Below, in pieces: positions 54,396-63,268 of a stretch of 64,000 nt of DNA. Below the pieces are notes generated by a model. That model searched no databases. It saw nothing but the letters and a program-made list of their open reading frames with translations, and had not been told where the DNA came from. Both the position numbers and the translations under genes were made by a program. Source of the stretch: Rhodosalinus sp041365695. Lineage in GTDB: Bacteria; Pseudomonadota; Alphaproteobacteria; Rhodobacterales; Rhodobacteraceae. Where the stretch lies: contig NZ_JBGFSJ010000006.1 in assembly GCF_041365695.1 (NCBI RefSeq), positions 62,001 to 126,000 on the forward strand, written 5' to 3'. Within the stretch, counting starts at the first letter, position 1; every line of letters starts with the position of its first letter.

Positions 54396-55196
54396 TCAAT
54401 GCGCCGGGGCCGCCACCGGGTCGAGCAGCGTGCGCCCGCCATCCACCGTCATGATCTGCCCGGTCACGAAGCCCGCCCCCTCGGAGGCCAGGAACTGCAC
54501 GGCTTCGGCAAGCTCGCCCGGTGCGGCGATCCGGGACAGGGGCGTGTGGTCCTCGATGTCCTCGCGATATTCCGCGTTCTGCTGCAAGGCGCCCTTCAGG
54601 CTCGCCGACATGACCGAGCCGAAGGCGACCGCGTTCACCCGGATGCGGTATGGCGCGAGCGCCACGGCAAGCGACCGGGTCAGCTGGTCCAGCGCGGCGC
54701 TCGATACCGAATAGGCCATGAGGTCGGGATGCGTGCGGCGTGCGGCGATCGAGGACAGGTTCACGATGCTGCCCACCTGCCCGCTCTCCTGGCCTTCCGC
54801 CTGCTTGATCATGCGCCGCGCCACGCACTGGCTGAGGCGAAGGCTTGTCATCAGGTTCTGGTTGAGGAGTTTCTCGACAGACGTGTCCTCGGGGTCCAGC
54901 GGGTCGGAGGCCATCATCTGCCGCGAGCCGTTCACCAGGATGTCCACCCGGTCGAAGCTGTCGAGCGTGGCCGACAGCAGGTTGGCGATGGCCAGGCGCT
55001 CTCGCAGGTCGCCCGCGAAGTATCGGACGTTGCCGTCCTCCGCCGTCCCGCCCAGCTCGTGGGCGAGACGCGCCTCGTCGATGTCGGCGAACATCACGTT
55101 CGCGCCCCGGTCGGCGAAATGCCGCCCGATCGCAAGACCGATGCCGTTGGCGGCGCCAGTGACGATGGCGGTCTTGCCTTCGATGGAAAAGGACAT
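54396..55196 (-). CDS. SDR-family protein without the catalytic Lys
   Basis: A 266-residue Rossmann-fold protein of the SDR type with the cofactor loop GAANGIG and FADIDEA (Asp suits NAD). The usual NNAG is replaced by NGSRQ (89-93) and the Tyr-Lys pair is incomplete: Y162 SVSS, with Ser166 in place of Lys. The active-site Ser (NLSSI, 146-150) is present. Standard oxidoreductase chemistry needs that Lys, so the protein may be inactive or do something else. The C-terminal TVDGGRTLLDPV fits the family. Convergent with the small lipoprotein. Confidence 0.88.
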   Translation of the reverse strand: MSFSIEGKTAIVTGAANGIGLAIGRHFADRGANVMFADIDEARLAHELGGTAEDGNVRYFAGDLRERLAIANLLSATLDSFDRVDILVNGSRQMMASDPLDPEDTSVEKLLNQNLMTSLRLSQCVARRMIKQAEGQESGQVGSIVNLSSIAARRTHPDLMAYSVSSAALDQLTRSLAVALAPYRIRVNAVAFGSVMSASLKGALQQNAEYREDIEDHTPLSRIAAPGELAEAVQFLASEGAGFVTGQIMTVDGGRTLLDPVAAPAH

Positions 55197-55217
55197 GGGA
55201 AAAGGCTCCTGGGGGGA

Positions 55218-56219
55218 TCAGCGGAGGCGGCGCGGGCGCGCGGCCTCAAGGATCTTGAAACGCGCGTCGCCGCCGGTCTCGGCCGTCTGCGCGAAACACT
55301 CCGTCAGGGCGGTCTCATAGGGCAAGTGGCGATTGGCGACAAGCCAGAGCCGTCCGGAGGGCGCGAGGCAGGCCGCGGAGGCGGCGATGAAGGCGCGCCC
55401 GAGCGACGGGTCTGCGGCGCGACCGCCGTGGAAGGGCGGGTTCATCACGATGCCGCCAAGGGGCGCTTCGGGACGCCAGCGGGTGGCGTCGGCCCAGTGA
55501 AAGCGCGCTCGGGGATCGCGGATGTTCTCTCGCGCGCAGGTCAGTGCCAGATGGTCCGCTTCGACGAGGTCGATCGCCTCCACCCCGTCGCGGCTCAGCG
55601 CCGCGGCGGCGAGCCAGCCCCACCCCGCCCCGAGATCGGCGAGATGCGATGGCAGGCGTGCGGGCAGCGCCTGCGCGAGCAGCACCGAGCCCGGGTCCGG
55701 CCCATCGGCGGAAAAGACCCCCGGCGCGGTGACGAAGCCGCCTTCCACCTGCTCTCTCGGCGGTGCCCGCCAGTCCGAAAGCGCCCCCGTCGCGGAAAAC
55801 CAGTAAAGCTTGCCGTGCGCCTTGTTGATCGGCCCGGCCACGGCCACCCGCGTCCTGAGCGCGCGAAGCAGCGCGTCGGCACCGTCGGTCTTCTGGCCGT
55901 CGACGACCACCAGGCCGCCGCGCGCCACCAGCAATTCGGCGCGTGCCACGGCGTCGCGCCCCTCCGAGCGCGCGCGCGGCAGGACCACGATCGCCGCAGC
56001 GTAACGCCCCTCGGCCTCCTCGGGCGGCTCTGGCGCCGTGTTCCAGCCCCCCACGGCAAAGGCGTCGTGGTCGGGCCGGAAGCGCTGGATCACATCCACA
56101 CGGTCCCGGTCCAGCGCCGAGAGATCCATGCCGGCACGCGGACCCAGCACGACGATCCGCCCATCGGAGGTCAGCTCCAGTCCGCCGCCGAGGGCCAGGC
56201 TCAGGCGCGATGCGCCCAT
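55218..56219 (-). CDS. RsmC-like rRNA (guanine-N2) methyltransferase
   Basis: A 333-residue class I AdoMet-dependent methyltransferase. The N-terminal half is the catalytically degenerate domain typical of RsmC/RlmG. The C-terminal half has the AdoMet loop LADLGAGWGWLA and the catalytic MNPPFHGG motif of N2-guanine methyltransferases. Another NPPF enzyme is possible, but the two-domain size fits RsmC. It lies 21 bases downstream of nothing on its strand except clpS, which follows its stop region on the other side (clpS 56230). Confidence 0.85.
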   Translation of the reverse strand: MGASRLSLALGGGLELTSDGRIVVLGPRAGMDLSALDRDRVDVIQRFRPDHDAFAVGGWNTAPEPPEEAEGRYAAAIVVLPRARSEGRDAVARAELLVARGGLVVVDGQKTDGADALLRALRTRVAVAGPINKAHGKLYWFSATGALSDWRAPPREQVEGGFVTAPGVFSADGPDPGSVLLAQALPARLPSHLADLGAGWGWLAAAALSRDGVEAIDLVEADHLALTCARENIRDPRARFHWADATRWRPEAPLGGIVMNPPFHGGRAADPSLGRAFIAASAACLAPSGRLWLVANRHLPYETALTECFAQTAETGGDARFKILEAARPRRLR

Positions 56220-56229
56220 CCCGGGCGGC

Positions 56230-56598
56230 CTATTCCTTTTCCATGGTGCACTGCAGCGGGTGCTGATGCCGGCGGGCGAAGTCCATGACCTGCGCCACCT
56301 TCGTCTCGGCGATCTCGTGGCTGAAGACGCCGACGACGGCGACGCCCTTCTTGTGAACCGTGAGCATGATCTCGAAGGCCTGGGCGTGGCTCATGCCGAA
56401 GAAGCGTTCGAGCACGTGCACGACGAATTCCATCGGCGTGTAGTCGTCATTCAGCAGCAGGACCTTGTAGAGCGGCGGGCGTTTCGTCTTGGGCTTGGCC
56501 TCGACGACGACGTCCGAGCCCGTGCCACCCCCGTCGGGGCGGTCGGACTGCAGCGTCCATGTCCGGGCGGGCGTGTTCATCGTGTCGCTTCGCGTCAT
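56230..56598 (-). CDS. clpS: ClpS adaptor protein for the ClpAP protease
   Basis: A 122-residue adaptor that brings N-degron substrates to ClpA. It has PLYKVLLLNDDYTPMEFVV, the core motif with Asn and Asp-Asp that read the substrate N-terminus, HVLERFFGMSHAQAFEIM, VHKKGVAVVG and AETKVAQV. The N-terminal 35 residues are a flexible tail. I took the ATG at 56598; an ATG at 56580 is equally possible. A -10/-35-like pair lies just upstream. Its stop is 10 bases before the rsmC-like start region on the same strand. Confidence 0.95.
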   Translation of the reverse strand: MTRSDTMNTPARTWTLQSDRPDGGGTGSDVVVEAKPKTKRPPLYKVLLLNDDYTPMEFVVHVLERFFGMSHAQAFEIMLTVHKKGVAVVGVFSHEIAETKVAQVMDFARRHQHPLQCTMEKE

Positions 56599-57023
56599 CG
56601 TTTCCGACCCGGTTATATAAGTGACCGGGGCGCACTGAAAAGGGGGCGTCCGGTCGGCAGCATCATGGTTTCCGGCCAGAAGGGTCCCCGCCGTTGCAGG
56701 GCATGTCCGGCGCCGCGCCCGGTTCATGCCAGGCCCGGGGCCTCGCGCTTCGCGTCTGTCTGCATGACGGCGCCGGGAAAACGGCCGCGACATGCGGGGC
56801 GATTGGTCGCGGTCGCCGCTTCGACCCGCCATGCGATGGACCGGGGGAAAGGTATTGCGCCCTCGCAACGCGCAGGCCCCACATCTTGGGACGCCCTGCG
56901 TCCCTTCAGGCCGAAAAATCGTTCCTATGTCGTGCTTTATTCGCCGTTCTTCCTGTGGTAACTTTCCGTCACAACAATTGCCAGCCGGAAACCGGCGGCG
57001 CGAGCAGACGAGGCGGGACAGCG
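56599..57023. other. Divergent gap between clpS and the D,D-carboxypeptidase gene
   Basis: About 425 bases with no gene. It must hold the promoters of clpS (left) and of the carboxypeptidase gene (right). A candidate clpS promoter is at 56614-56641. The part near 56930-56990 is less GC-rich (TTTATTCGCC, AACTTTCCGTCACAACAATT), suitable for the rightward promoter, but no convincing -10/-35 pair is seen. Confidence 0.5.
56614..56641 (-). promoter_or_regulatory. Candidate sigma-70-type promoter of clpS
   Basis: On the minus strand TTTTCA (56641-56636) and TATATA (56619-56614) are 16 bases apart, a good -10 and a fair -35. Transcription would start near 56607, leaving a leader of about 9 bases before the ATG at 56598 or 27 before the one at 56580, which favours the shorter protein if correct. 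Confidence 0.4.
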
Positions 57024-58544
57024 ATGGCGCGGGTACGCAGGCAACCGGCCCGGTGGGGCCTGTATTTCATTGCGTTCGTATGGTTGGTCGTGGTGGTGCC
57101 ACTCAGCGCCGCCGCGGCGCCCTATGCGGCGATGGTGATGGACGCGCGCACCGGCGAAGTGCTGCACTCGCGCAACGCGGACACCCGCCTGCATCCTGCC
57201 TCTCTGACCAAGATGATGACGCTTTACGTCGTGTTCGAAGCGGTGGAAAACGGCGAGATCGGTCTCGACGATCTGGTGACGATCTCGCGCAAGGCCGCCG
57301 CAGAGCCGCCCTCGAAGCTCGGCCTGCGCGCCGGCCAGAAGATCAAGCTGCGCTATCTGATCCGCGCGGCCGCCGTGAAATCCGGCAACGACACGGCGAC
57401 GGCGCTGGCCGAGGCGATCTCGGGCTCCGAGGCCGCCTTCGCGCGGCGCATGAACCGCACGGCCAAGGCCATCGGGATGACGCGCACCACCTTCAAGAAC
57501 GCCCATGGCCTCACCCAGGAGGGGCATCTTTCCACCGCGCGGGACATGACGATCCTGGGCCGGCAGCTCTTCTACGACTACCCCGAGTATTACAATCTCT
57601 TCTCCCGTCGTTCGACCCATGCGGGCGTCAAGACCGTGCCCAACACGAACCGCCGCCTGCTCGACGCCTACAGGGGCGCCGACGGGATCAAGACCGGCTA
57701 CACGCGCGCCGCGGGCTTCAACCTCGTGGCCTCCGCCGAGCGGGGCGGTGAGCGCATCATCGCGACGGTCTTCGGCGGCCACTCCACGGCATGGCGCAAC
57801 CAGCGCGTGGCCGAACTGCTCGACATGGGGTTCGCCCGGGCGCCGACGCGGGTCGCGGTCCACCGGCCCGCGCGCCCGCCCTATCTCGGCAATACCGGCC
57901 CCGGCGGCGCCAGCGGCACGGAAATCCGCGTCAGCGGGCTCGTCGCGCGCTCGGTGCGGCCGATGGCGCGGCCGCGGCCGGCCGAGACCGTCCCGGTGGC
58001 GGTCGCCAGCGCGCAGGTGATCGACAGCGCCGTGGCCGAAGTGCTGGATGCCTCGGTAAGCGACGTGCTCGCCACGGTGGTCGGCGACCCGGACGAGCAA
58101 GTCGCCGAGATCGTGGCCGAGACCGTCAGGGCAGAGCCCGCCCAACCCGTCGGCGCGGCGGCGTCCACGGCAGGCGTCGCGCCGAAGGCGAGCGTCCCGC
58201 CGGAGACGCGTCCCGAGACGTTGCAACTTGCCAGCGCCGCCGCGAACGAGCGCGCGGCGGAGACCGCGGAAGACCGCGTCGTCACGCGGCTTTCCACGTC
58301 GGGCGGGCGGCAATGGGGCGTCAACCTCGGCCGGTATCCGACGCGCACGAGCGCAGAGAAGGTTCTGCTCACCACCGCGCTCGCGGAGATGTCGGCACTC
58401 GACGGGGCGCTGCGGAAGGTCGTGCAGCGCAACGGCGGTTTCGAGGCCAACTTCCACGGGCTGACGCGCGACGGGGCGGACCGCGCCTGCCGGCGTCTCC
58501 AGGCGCGCGGCACCACTTGCTTCATGGTCGGCCCGCCCAGCTGA
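57024..58544 (+). CDS. D-alanyl-D-alanine carboxypeptidase with C-terminal SPOR domain
   Basis: A 506-residue periplasmic penicillin-binding protein of the S11 family. Signal or anchor about 11-32. Catalytic motifs: SLTK (60-63), SGN (120-122) and KTG (223-225). A long Ala/Val-rich linker (about 280-430) leads to a C-terminal SPOR domain (WGVNLGRYPTRTSAEKVL to ARGTTCFMVG), which binds denuded glycan at division sites. It trims the terminal D-Ala of peptidoglycan. AGGCGGG precedes the ATG. Confidence 0.95.
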   Translation: MARVRRQPARWGLYFIAFVWLVVVVPLSAAAAPYAAMVMDARTGEVLHSRNADTRLHPASLTKMMTLYVVFEAVENGEIGLDDLVTISRKAAAEPPSKLGLRAGQKIKLRYLIRAAAVKSGNDTATALAEAISGSEAAFARRMNRTAKAIGMTRTTFKNAHGLTQEGHLSTARDMTILGRQLFYDYPEYYNLFSRRSTHAGVKTVPNTNRRLLDAYRGADGIKTGYTRAAGFNLVASAERGGERIIATVFGGHSTAWRNQRVAELLDMGFARAPTRVAVHRPARPPYLGNTGPGGASGTEIRVSGLVARSVRPMARPRPAETVPVAVASAQVIDSAVAEVLDASVSDVLATVVGDPDEQVAEIVAETVRAEPAQPVGAAASTAGVAPKASVPPETRPETLQLASAAANERAAETAEDRVVTRLSTSGGRQWGVNLGRYPTRTSAEKVLLTTALAEMSALDGALRKVVQRNGGFEANFHGLTRDGADRACRRLQARGTTCFMVGPPS

Positions 58545-58561
58545 CGCGCGGCGCGCGTGGC

Positions 58562-58720
58562 TCAGGGTTTGGGGTGGTCGTCGTATTCGTCCGACAGGAT
58601 GCGCCGCGCGTCGCCCTCCGGATCGTCGTACTGGCGCGACCGCACCGTGTAGACGAAGAAGGCGAGGCCCACGGCCCCCAGGAACACCGAGATCGGGATG
58701 AGGTAGGCGAGGATGTTCAT
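58562..58720 (-). CDS. ccoS: cbb3-type cytochrome oxidase assembly protein CcoS
   Basis: A 52-residue protein: MNILAYLIPISVFLGAVGLA forms one membrane helix, followed by FFVYTVRSRQYDDPEGD and an acidic tail ending RILSDEYDDHPKP. Size, the helix and the QYDDPEGDA motif are diagnostic of CcoS (FixS), needed to insert cofactors into the cbb3 oxidase. Its start overlaps the ccoI stop as ATGA. Too short for many ORF screens. Confidence 0.92.
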   Translation of the reverse strand: MNILAYLIPISVFLGAVGLAFFVYTVRSRQYDDPEGDARRILSDEYDDHPKP

Positions 58721-60912
58721 GAGCGTCCCCTCAGCCGCAATGCGTTCAGCGACACCGTAATCGACGAGGCGGACATCGCCAAGGCGGCGACCAGCGGCGT
58801 CGCCCAGCCGATCACCGCGATCGGCACCGCGATCACGTTGTAGATCGTCGCCAGGCTGAAGTTTTCATGGATCCGCTTCGTGGCGGACCGCGCCACCGCG
58901 ATCGCGTCTGCCACCGGCTCCAGGTTGCCGCCAAGAAGCACGATGTCGGAGGCGACGCGCGCGGCGTCGAGCGCCGAGGCCGGCGAGATCGAGGCATGCG
59001 CCGCGGCAAGCGCGGCCGTGTCGTTGAGCCCGTCGCCGATCATGAGCACCCTGGCACCCTCGGCCGAAAGCGCCTCGACCCGCGCGGCCTTGTCCTCGGG
59101 CCGCATTCCCGCGGTCCACTCCGCGATCCCCAGCCGGTCGGCCAGGTCGCGCACCGGCGCAGCGGAATCGCCCGAGAAGAGCAGGATCCGCATCCCGTCC
59201 GCACGCAGCGCGTCGACGGCGGCCTCCGCCCCCTCGCGCAGCCGGTCGGTGAAGGTGAACGCCACCGGATCGCGCCCCTCGATCGACAGCCAGGCTGCGG
59301 TCGTCTCGCCGGTCTCGGCCCCGACCCAGTCGGCCCGGCCCAGCCGGACCCGACGGCCCTGCCAGCGCGCCTCGGTGCCGTGGCCGGGCACCTCGGCCAA
59401 CGCCTCGATACCCGGGGCGGGCTTCACCCCCGCCGCCCGCGCCGCTTCCGCCAGCGCGCGCGAGAGCGGATGCGCAGAGCCTTCGGCGAGGGCAAGCGCG
59501 ATTTCGAGGTCCTGGCCTTCATGCGCGTCGAGATTCGTGAGCACCGGCGTGCCCGCGGTCAGCGTCCCCGTCTTGTCTAGAACAACGGTGTCCACCTGCG
59601 CCAGACGCTCGAGCGCGGTGGCGTTCTTGATCAGAAGCCCCTTGCGGAACAGACGCCCGGAGGCCGCGGTGGTCACCGCCGGCACGGCGAGGCCCAGCGC
59701 GCAGGGGCATGTGATGATCAGCACTGCCGCCGCGATGTTGAGCGAGATGCGCAGATCGCCCGACCACAGCAACCAGCCCGCGAAGGAAAGCGCGGCAAGG
59801 ATGTGAACGCCGGGCGCGTAAAGCTTGGCCGCCTTGTCGGCGAGCGAGGTGTAGCGCGACCGGCCCGATTCGGCGACAGCGACGAGTTCGGCCATGCGGT
59901 GAAGCGAGCTTTCCTCGCCCACGGCGGTGGCACGCACGGTAAGCGGGCCGGTCAGGTTCACCTCGCCCGCGCTGACCGCCATGCCGGGCTGGGCGCGGAC
60001 GGGCAGCGTCTCTCCGGTGAGGAGCGAGCGGTCGAGTTCCGAGGCGCCCTCCACGATCTCGCCGTCCACCGGCATGCGCCCGCCGGGCCGCACCAGCACC
60101 AGGTCGCCGGCGGCAAGCTCGGCGATGGCGACCTGCTCGGTTCCGCCGTCGTCGCGGACGCGCAGCGCGCGCGGCACCTCGAGCGCGGCAAGCTCCTCGG
60201 CGGCCGAGCGTGCCACGGCCCGGGTGCGGTGGTCGAGGAACCGGCCGGCCAGCAGGAAGAAGGTGAGCGCGATGGCCGCGTCGAAATAGGCATGTTCGCC
60301 CGAAAGCGAGGTCTCCCACAGGGACGTCACCACCGCGAGGAGGATGGCGAGCGAGATCGGCACGTCCATGTTGAGCCGTCCCGCCGACAGCGCCGCCCAG
60401 GCGTTGCGGAAGAAGGGCTGGGCCGAGAAGGCGATGGCCGGAAGCGCGATCGCCGCGGAGACCCAGTGGAAGAGGTCGCGCGTCACGCCTTCCGCGCCGG
60501 ACCAGACGGCGATGGACAGCAGCATCACGTTCATGGAGGCGAAGCCGGCCACCGCGAGGCGCATCATCAGGTCGCGGCCCGCGCGGTCGGTTTCCGTCGC
60601 CGAAAGGGTGCCGGCATCGAGCTCGTGCGCCTCGTAGCCGAGCCGGTCGAGCACCCCGGTGAGGTCCTCGGCGGTGACGTCCGGATCGGCCTCCACGGAG
60701 GCGCGTTTCAGCGTCAGGTTCACCCGGGCGGAATGCACCCCCGGATATGCCGAAAGTCCCTTCTCGACGGTCGTGATGCAGCCCGCGCAGTGGATCGTCG
60801 GCAGCGAGAGCGCGATCCGCGCGTTCTTCTGGGGTGCGCGCGCGGCGAGGTCTTCCGCCGCGGGCGCGGCGCTGCATGCGGGACAGGCCGAGGGGCGGGC
60901 CGCGGTGTTCAC
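58717..60912 (-). CDS. ccoI: Copper-exporting P-type ATPase CcoI (FixI)
   Basis: A 731-residue P1B-type ATPase that supplies copper for the cbb3 oxidase. The N-terminal HMA domain has CPAC (10-13) and the CAGC site (42-45). Membrane helices carry the CPC ion-binding motif in ITCPCALGLAVPA. The A-domain TGE (LTGETLPV), the phosphorylation site DKTGTLTAG and GDGLNDTAAL are present. The GTG at 60912 begins a few bases after the ccoH stop. Copper is the expected cargo by operon context. Confidence 0.95.
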   Translation of the reverse strand: MNTAARPSACPACSAAPAAEDLAARAPQKNARIALSLPTIHCAGCITTVEKGLSAYPGVHSARVNLTLKRASVEADPDVTAEDLTGVLDRLGYEAHELDAGTLSATETDRAGRDLMMRLAVAGFASMNVMLLSIAVWSGAEGVTRDLFHWVSAAIALPAIAFSAQPFFRNAWAALSAGRLNMDVPISLAILLAVVTSLWETSLSGEHAYFDAAIALTFFLLAGRFLDHRTRAVARSAAEELAALEVPRALRVRDDGGTEQVAIAELAAGDLVLVRPGGRMPVDGEIVEGASELDRSLLTGETLPVRAQPGMAVSAGEVNLTGPLTVRATAVGEESSLHRMAELVAVAESGRSRYTSLADKAAKLYAPGVHILAALSFAGWLLWSGDLRISLNIAAAVLIITCPCALGLAVPAVTTAASGRLFRKGLLIKNATALERLAQVDTVVLDKTGTLTAGTPVLTNLDAHEGQDLEIALALAEGSAHPLSRALAEAARAAGVKPAPGIEALAEVPGHGTEARWQGRRVRLGRADWVGAETGETTAAWLSIEGRDPVAFTFTDRLREGAEAAVDALRADGMRILLFSGDSAAPVRDLADRLGIAEWTAGMRPEDKAARVEALSAEGARVLMIGDGLNDTAALAAAHASISPASALDAARVASDIVLLGGNLEPVADAIAVARSATKRIHENFSLATIYNVIAVPIAVIGWATPLVAALAMSASSITVSLNALRLRGRS

Positions 60913-60916
60913 CTGG

Positions 60917-61378
60917 TCAGCCCCGCACGTAGATCTCGATGCGCTGCTCGAACGGCGTGCCGTCGAGCGCCTGCGCCCGCATGCGCAGGTTCCAGACGCC
61001 GCTCGCGAGCGAGGTCCGCGCCACGTAGTCGCGCCCGTCGAAGCTGAACTCCGGCGTGAAGTCGTCCCGCACATGCGTGGCCCGGCCCATGGTCGTCTCC
61101 AGCTGGCCGAGTTGCACCGGCCGGCCCTCCGCATCGCGCACCGACAGCACCAGCGTCTCGTCCTCGAAGGCGGCCGAGACGTCCCAGCCGAGCGCCTCCT
61201 GCGCCTCGCGGCGGGCGTCGAAGTTCTGCGACGCGACGTAGGAGTTCTTCACCTCGAGGCCCGGGAAAGTCGAGACCGCGTTCCAGGCCAGCGCCAGGTT
61301 GACGCCGATGATGATGGTGAAGGCGCCGACGAAGATGGCCAGCGCATGCCGCCCGGTGAATTCGCGTTCAGGTTTCAA
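60917..61378 (-). CDS. ccoH: cbb3 oxidase assembly protein CcoH (FixH)
   Basis: A 153-residue protein with one N-terminal membrane helix (ALAIFVGAFTIIIGVNLALAW) and a periplasmic beta domain with VKNSYVASQNFDARREAQ, WDVSAAF and the C-terminal GVWNLRMRAQA. It is the FixH/CcoH pattern, needed for stable cbb3 assembly. The start is TTG, overlapping the ccoG stop as TTGA. Confidence 0.93.
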   Translation of the reverse strand: MKPEREFTGRHALAIFVGAFTIIIGVNLALAWNAVSTFPGLEVKNSYVASQNFDARREAQEALGWDVSAAFEDETLVLSVRDAEGRPVQLGQLETTMGRATHVRDDFTPEFSFDGRDYVARTSLASGVWNLRMRAQALDGTPFEQRIEIYVRG

Positions 61379-62928
61379 TCCGAGGCCCTCCCGAAGAAGA
61401 TCGTGCCGTTATGCGCACGCTCCGCGTTGGTGAGATCCTCGACCCAGAAGCGGAAGTCGGTGCGCTCCGCGGTGGCCGGCTCCGATCCCGGCGGCGCAAC
61501 GACGTAGACGCGCTGCAGGAAGGTGGTGTCGGCGGGCACCTCGACGGTCTCGTAGGGCGTGCCCTCCAGCTGGATGCGCAGCTGCGGGTGGCCGGTGAGC
61601 GAGACGCGGAAGGGGCGATCCTCTCCATGCTTGTTCAGAAGCCGCACGTCGTAGGTGTTGCGGACCGATCCGTCCGACAGCGTGACGTAGGTCGGGTTGC
61701 GCACCGGCGCCACGGTCATCTCGATGTCGGGGCGAACGAAGAGCGCGAAGACGAGGCCGAGGCCCACCATCGCCCAGAGCGTCGTGTAGAGGACCACGCG
61801 GGGGCGGAGAACGTGCTTCCACACCGGGCGCGGCGCCATCCCCTCGCGCTCTCGCCGCTCGTCCGAGAGCGCGATGTAGTCGATCAGGCCGCGCGGCTTG
61901 CCGATCTTCTCCATGACGTCGTCGCAGGCGTCGATGCACAGCGCACAGGTGATGCATTCGAGCTGCTGGCCCTCGCGGATGTCGATGCCCATCGGACAGA
62001 CGTTTACGCAGGCCATGCAGTCGATGCAGTCGCCGGCCTCCTGCTCCTGGTCCTCGCTCCGGGTGCCGGTGGGCGCTTCGGGCGTGGGCGTGGGCGCATA
62101 CCTCACCGCGCCTTCGCCGGACGCCTGGGCCTGCTCTTCGGCGGCCTGTGCCTCCTTGACCGAAACGCGGCGCACGTTGTGCTTGCCGCGCGGCTCGCCC
62201 CTCCAGGCGCGATAGGCGACGGTCAGCGTTTCCTCGTCCATCATCGCGGCCTGGATGCGGGGCCAGGGGCAGGCATAGATGCAGATCTGCTCGCGCGCGA
62301 AGCCCCCGAAGAGGAACGTCGTGCCGGTCAGGATCGCGATGGTGATGTAGGCCGCGGGATGCGCGTCGAGCGTGAAGAGGTTGCCCAGAAGGGTCGGCGC
62401 ATCCGCGAAATAGAAGACCCACGCCCCGCCCGTGGCCACCGCGATGAGAAGCCACGTTACCCATTTCGTCAGCCGCAGACGGGCCTTGCGGAAATCCAGC
62501 TTCTTCTGCCTGTGCAGGCGCAGCCGGGCGTTGCGGTCGCCCTCGATCCAGCGCTCCACGGTCAGGAAGAGATCGGTCCAGACCGTCTGGGGGCAGGTAT
62601 AGCCGCACCAGACGCGCCCGAGCGCGGAGGTGAAGAGGAAGAGCCCCAGCCCCGCCATGATCAGCAGACCGGCGACGAAATAGAACTCGTGCGGCCAGAT
62701 CTCGATCCAGAAGAAGAAGAACCGGCGGTTCGCGAGATCGATCAGAACCGCCTGGTCGGGCAGGTTCGGGCCACGGTCCCAGCGGATCCAGGGCGTGATG
62801 TAGTAGATGCCCAGCGTCACCGCCATGATGATCCATTTGAGGTTGCGGAACCGGCCCGAGACGCGGCGCGGGAAGATCGGCTCGCGCGCGGCGTAAAGGA
62901 CGGGGGGCTCTTGGTCGGTGGAACTCAC
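61375..62928 (-). CDS. ccoG: Cytochrome c oxidase accessory protein CcoG (FixG/RdxA)
   Basis: A 517-residue membrane iron-sulfur protein. Helices lie near residues 30-50, 80-100, 150-170, 185-205 and 335-355. Two [4Fe-4S] sites: CIDCMACVNVCP and CITCALCIDACDD; further CxxCP at VWCGYTCPQ and IYACPWPR. The C-terminal part is a periplasmic Ig-like domain. CcoG reduces Cu(II) for cbb3 oxidase assembly. The GTG at 62928 has GGAG 7 bases upstream. An FNR-type box lies about 64 bases upstream of the start. Confidence 0.95.
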   Translation of the reverse strand: MSSTDQEPPVLYAAREPIFPRRVSGRFRNLKWIIMAVTLGIYYITPWIRWDRGPNLPDQAVLIDLANRRFFFFWIEIWPHEFYFVAGLLIMAGLGLFLFTSALGRVWCGYTCPQTVWTDLFLTVERWIEGDRNARLRLHRQKKLDFRKARLRLTKWVTWLLIAVATGGAWVFYFADAPTLLGNLFTLDAHPAAYITIAILTGTTFLFGGFAREQICIYACPWPRIQAAMMDEETLTVAYRAWRGEPRGKHNVRRVSVKEAQAAEEQAQASGEGAVRYAPTPTPEAPTGTRSEDQEQEAGDCIDCMACVNVCPMGIDIREGQQLECITCALCIDACDDVMEKIGKPRGLIDYIALSDERREREGMAPRPVWKHVLRPRVVLYTTLWAMVGLGLVFALFVRPDIEMTVAPVRNPTYVTLSDGSVRNTYDVRLLNKHGEDRPFRVSLTGHPQLRIQLEGTPYETVEVPADTTFLQRVYVVAPPGSEPATAERTDFRFWVEDLTNAERAHNGTIFFGRASD

Positions 62929-63268
62929 GGAATGTCTCCAGCGGTCTGGGAATGCGTCACGGTCTTGTCTCAGGGCGGGGCCGCGCGAGCTTTGACCTGC
63001 ATCAAATCCTGTATCTGTGATCCACCTATTCGCGTTGCGCTGCGGCCTCGTGCCGCAGTCGTGTCGGGCACCAGGTCGCGCGACACGCGGCGCAAGCGCC
63101 GCCTTGGGCATGCATGCGGTCCGTGCCGCGCAGGCCGGCCGGTGACGAGCGGCGTGCCGAGGTCGCGCAACCACGACCTTCCGTCAGGCCGCCATTGCCA
63201 AAAGTGGGTCCAGAGGGCACGTTCGAAGTTGGGACAATTTCGGGCAAGGGTCGAAAAGGACTGTAGAG
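62929..63268. other. Divergent gap between ccoG and the cut sulfotransferase gene
   Basis: About 340 bases. It holds the FNR-type box at 62992-63005 near ccoG. The remainder contains no supportable gene. From about 63190 onward the composition becomes less GC-rich, matching the sulfotransferase gene. No ccoNOQP gene is present here. Confidence 0.55.
62992..63005. promoter_or_regulatory. FNR/FnrL-type binding site upstream of ccoG
   Basis: TTGACCTGCATCAA, a match to the TTGAT-N4-ATCAA consensus with one change in the left half. It is centred about 70 bases before the ccoG GTG. FnrL controls cbb3 oxidase genes in Rhodobacter relatives when oxygen is low, so low-oxygen induction of ccoGHIS from its own promoter is likely. 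Confidence 0.75.
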
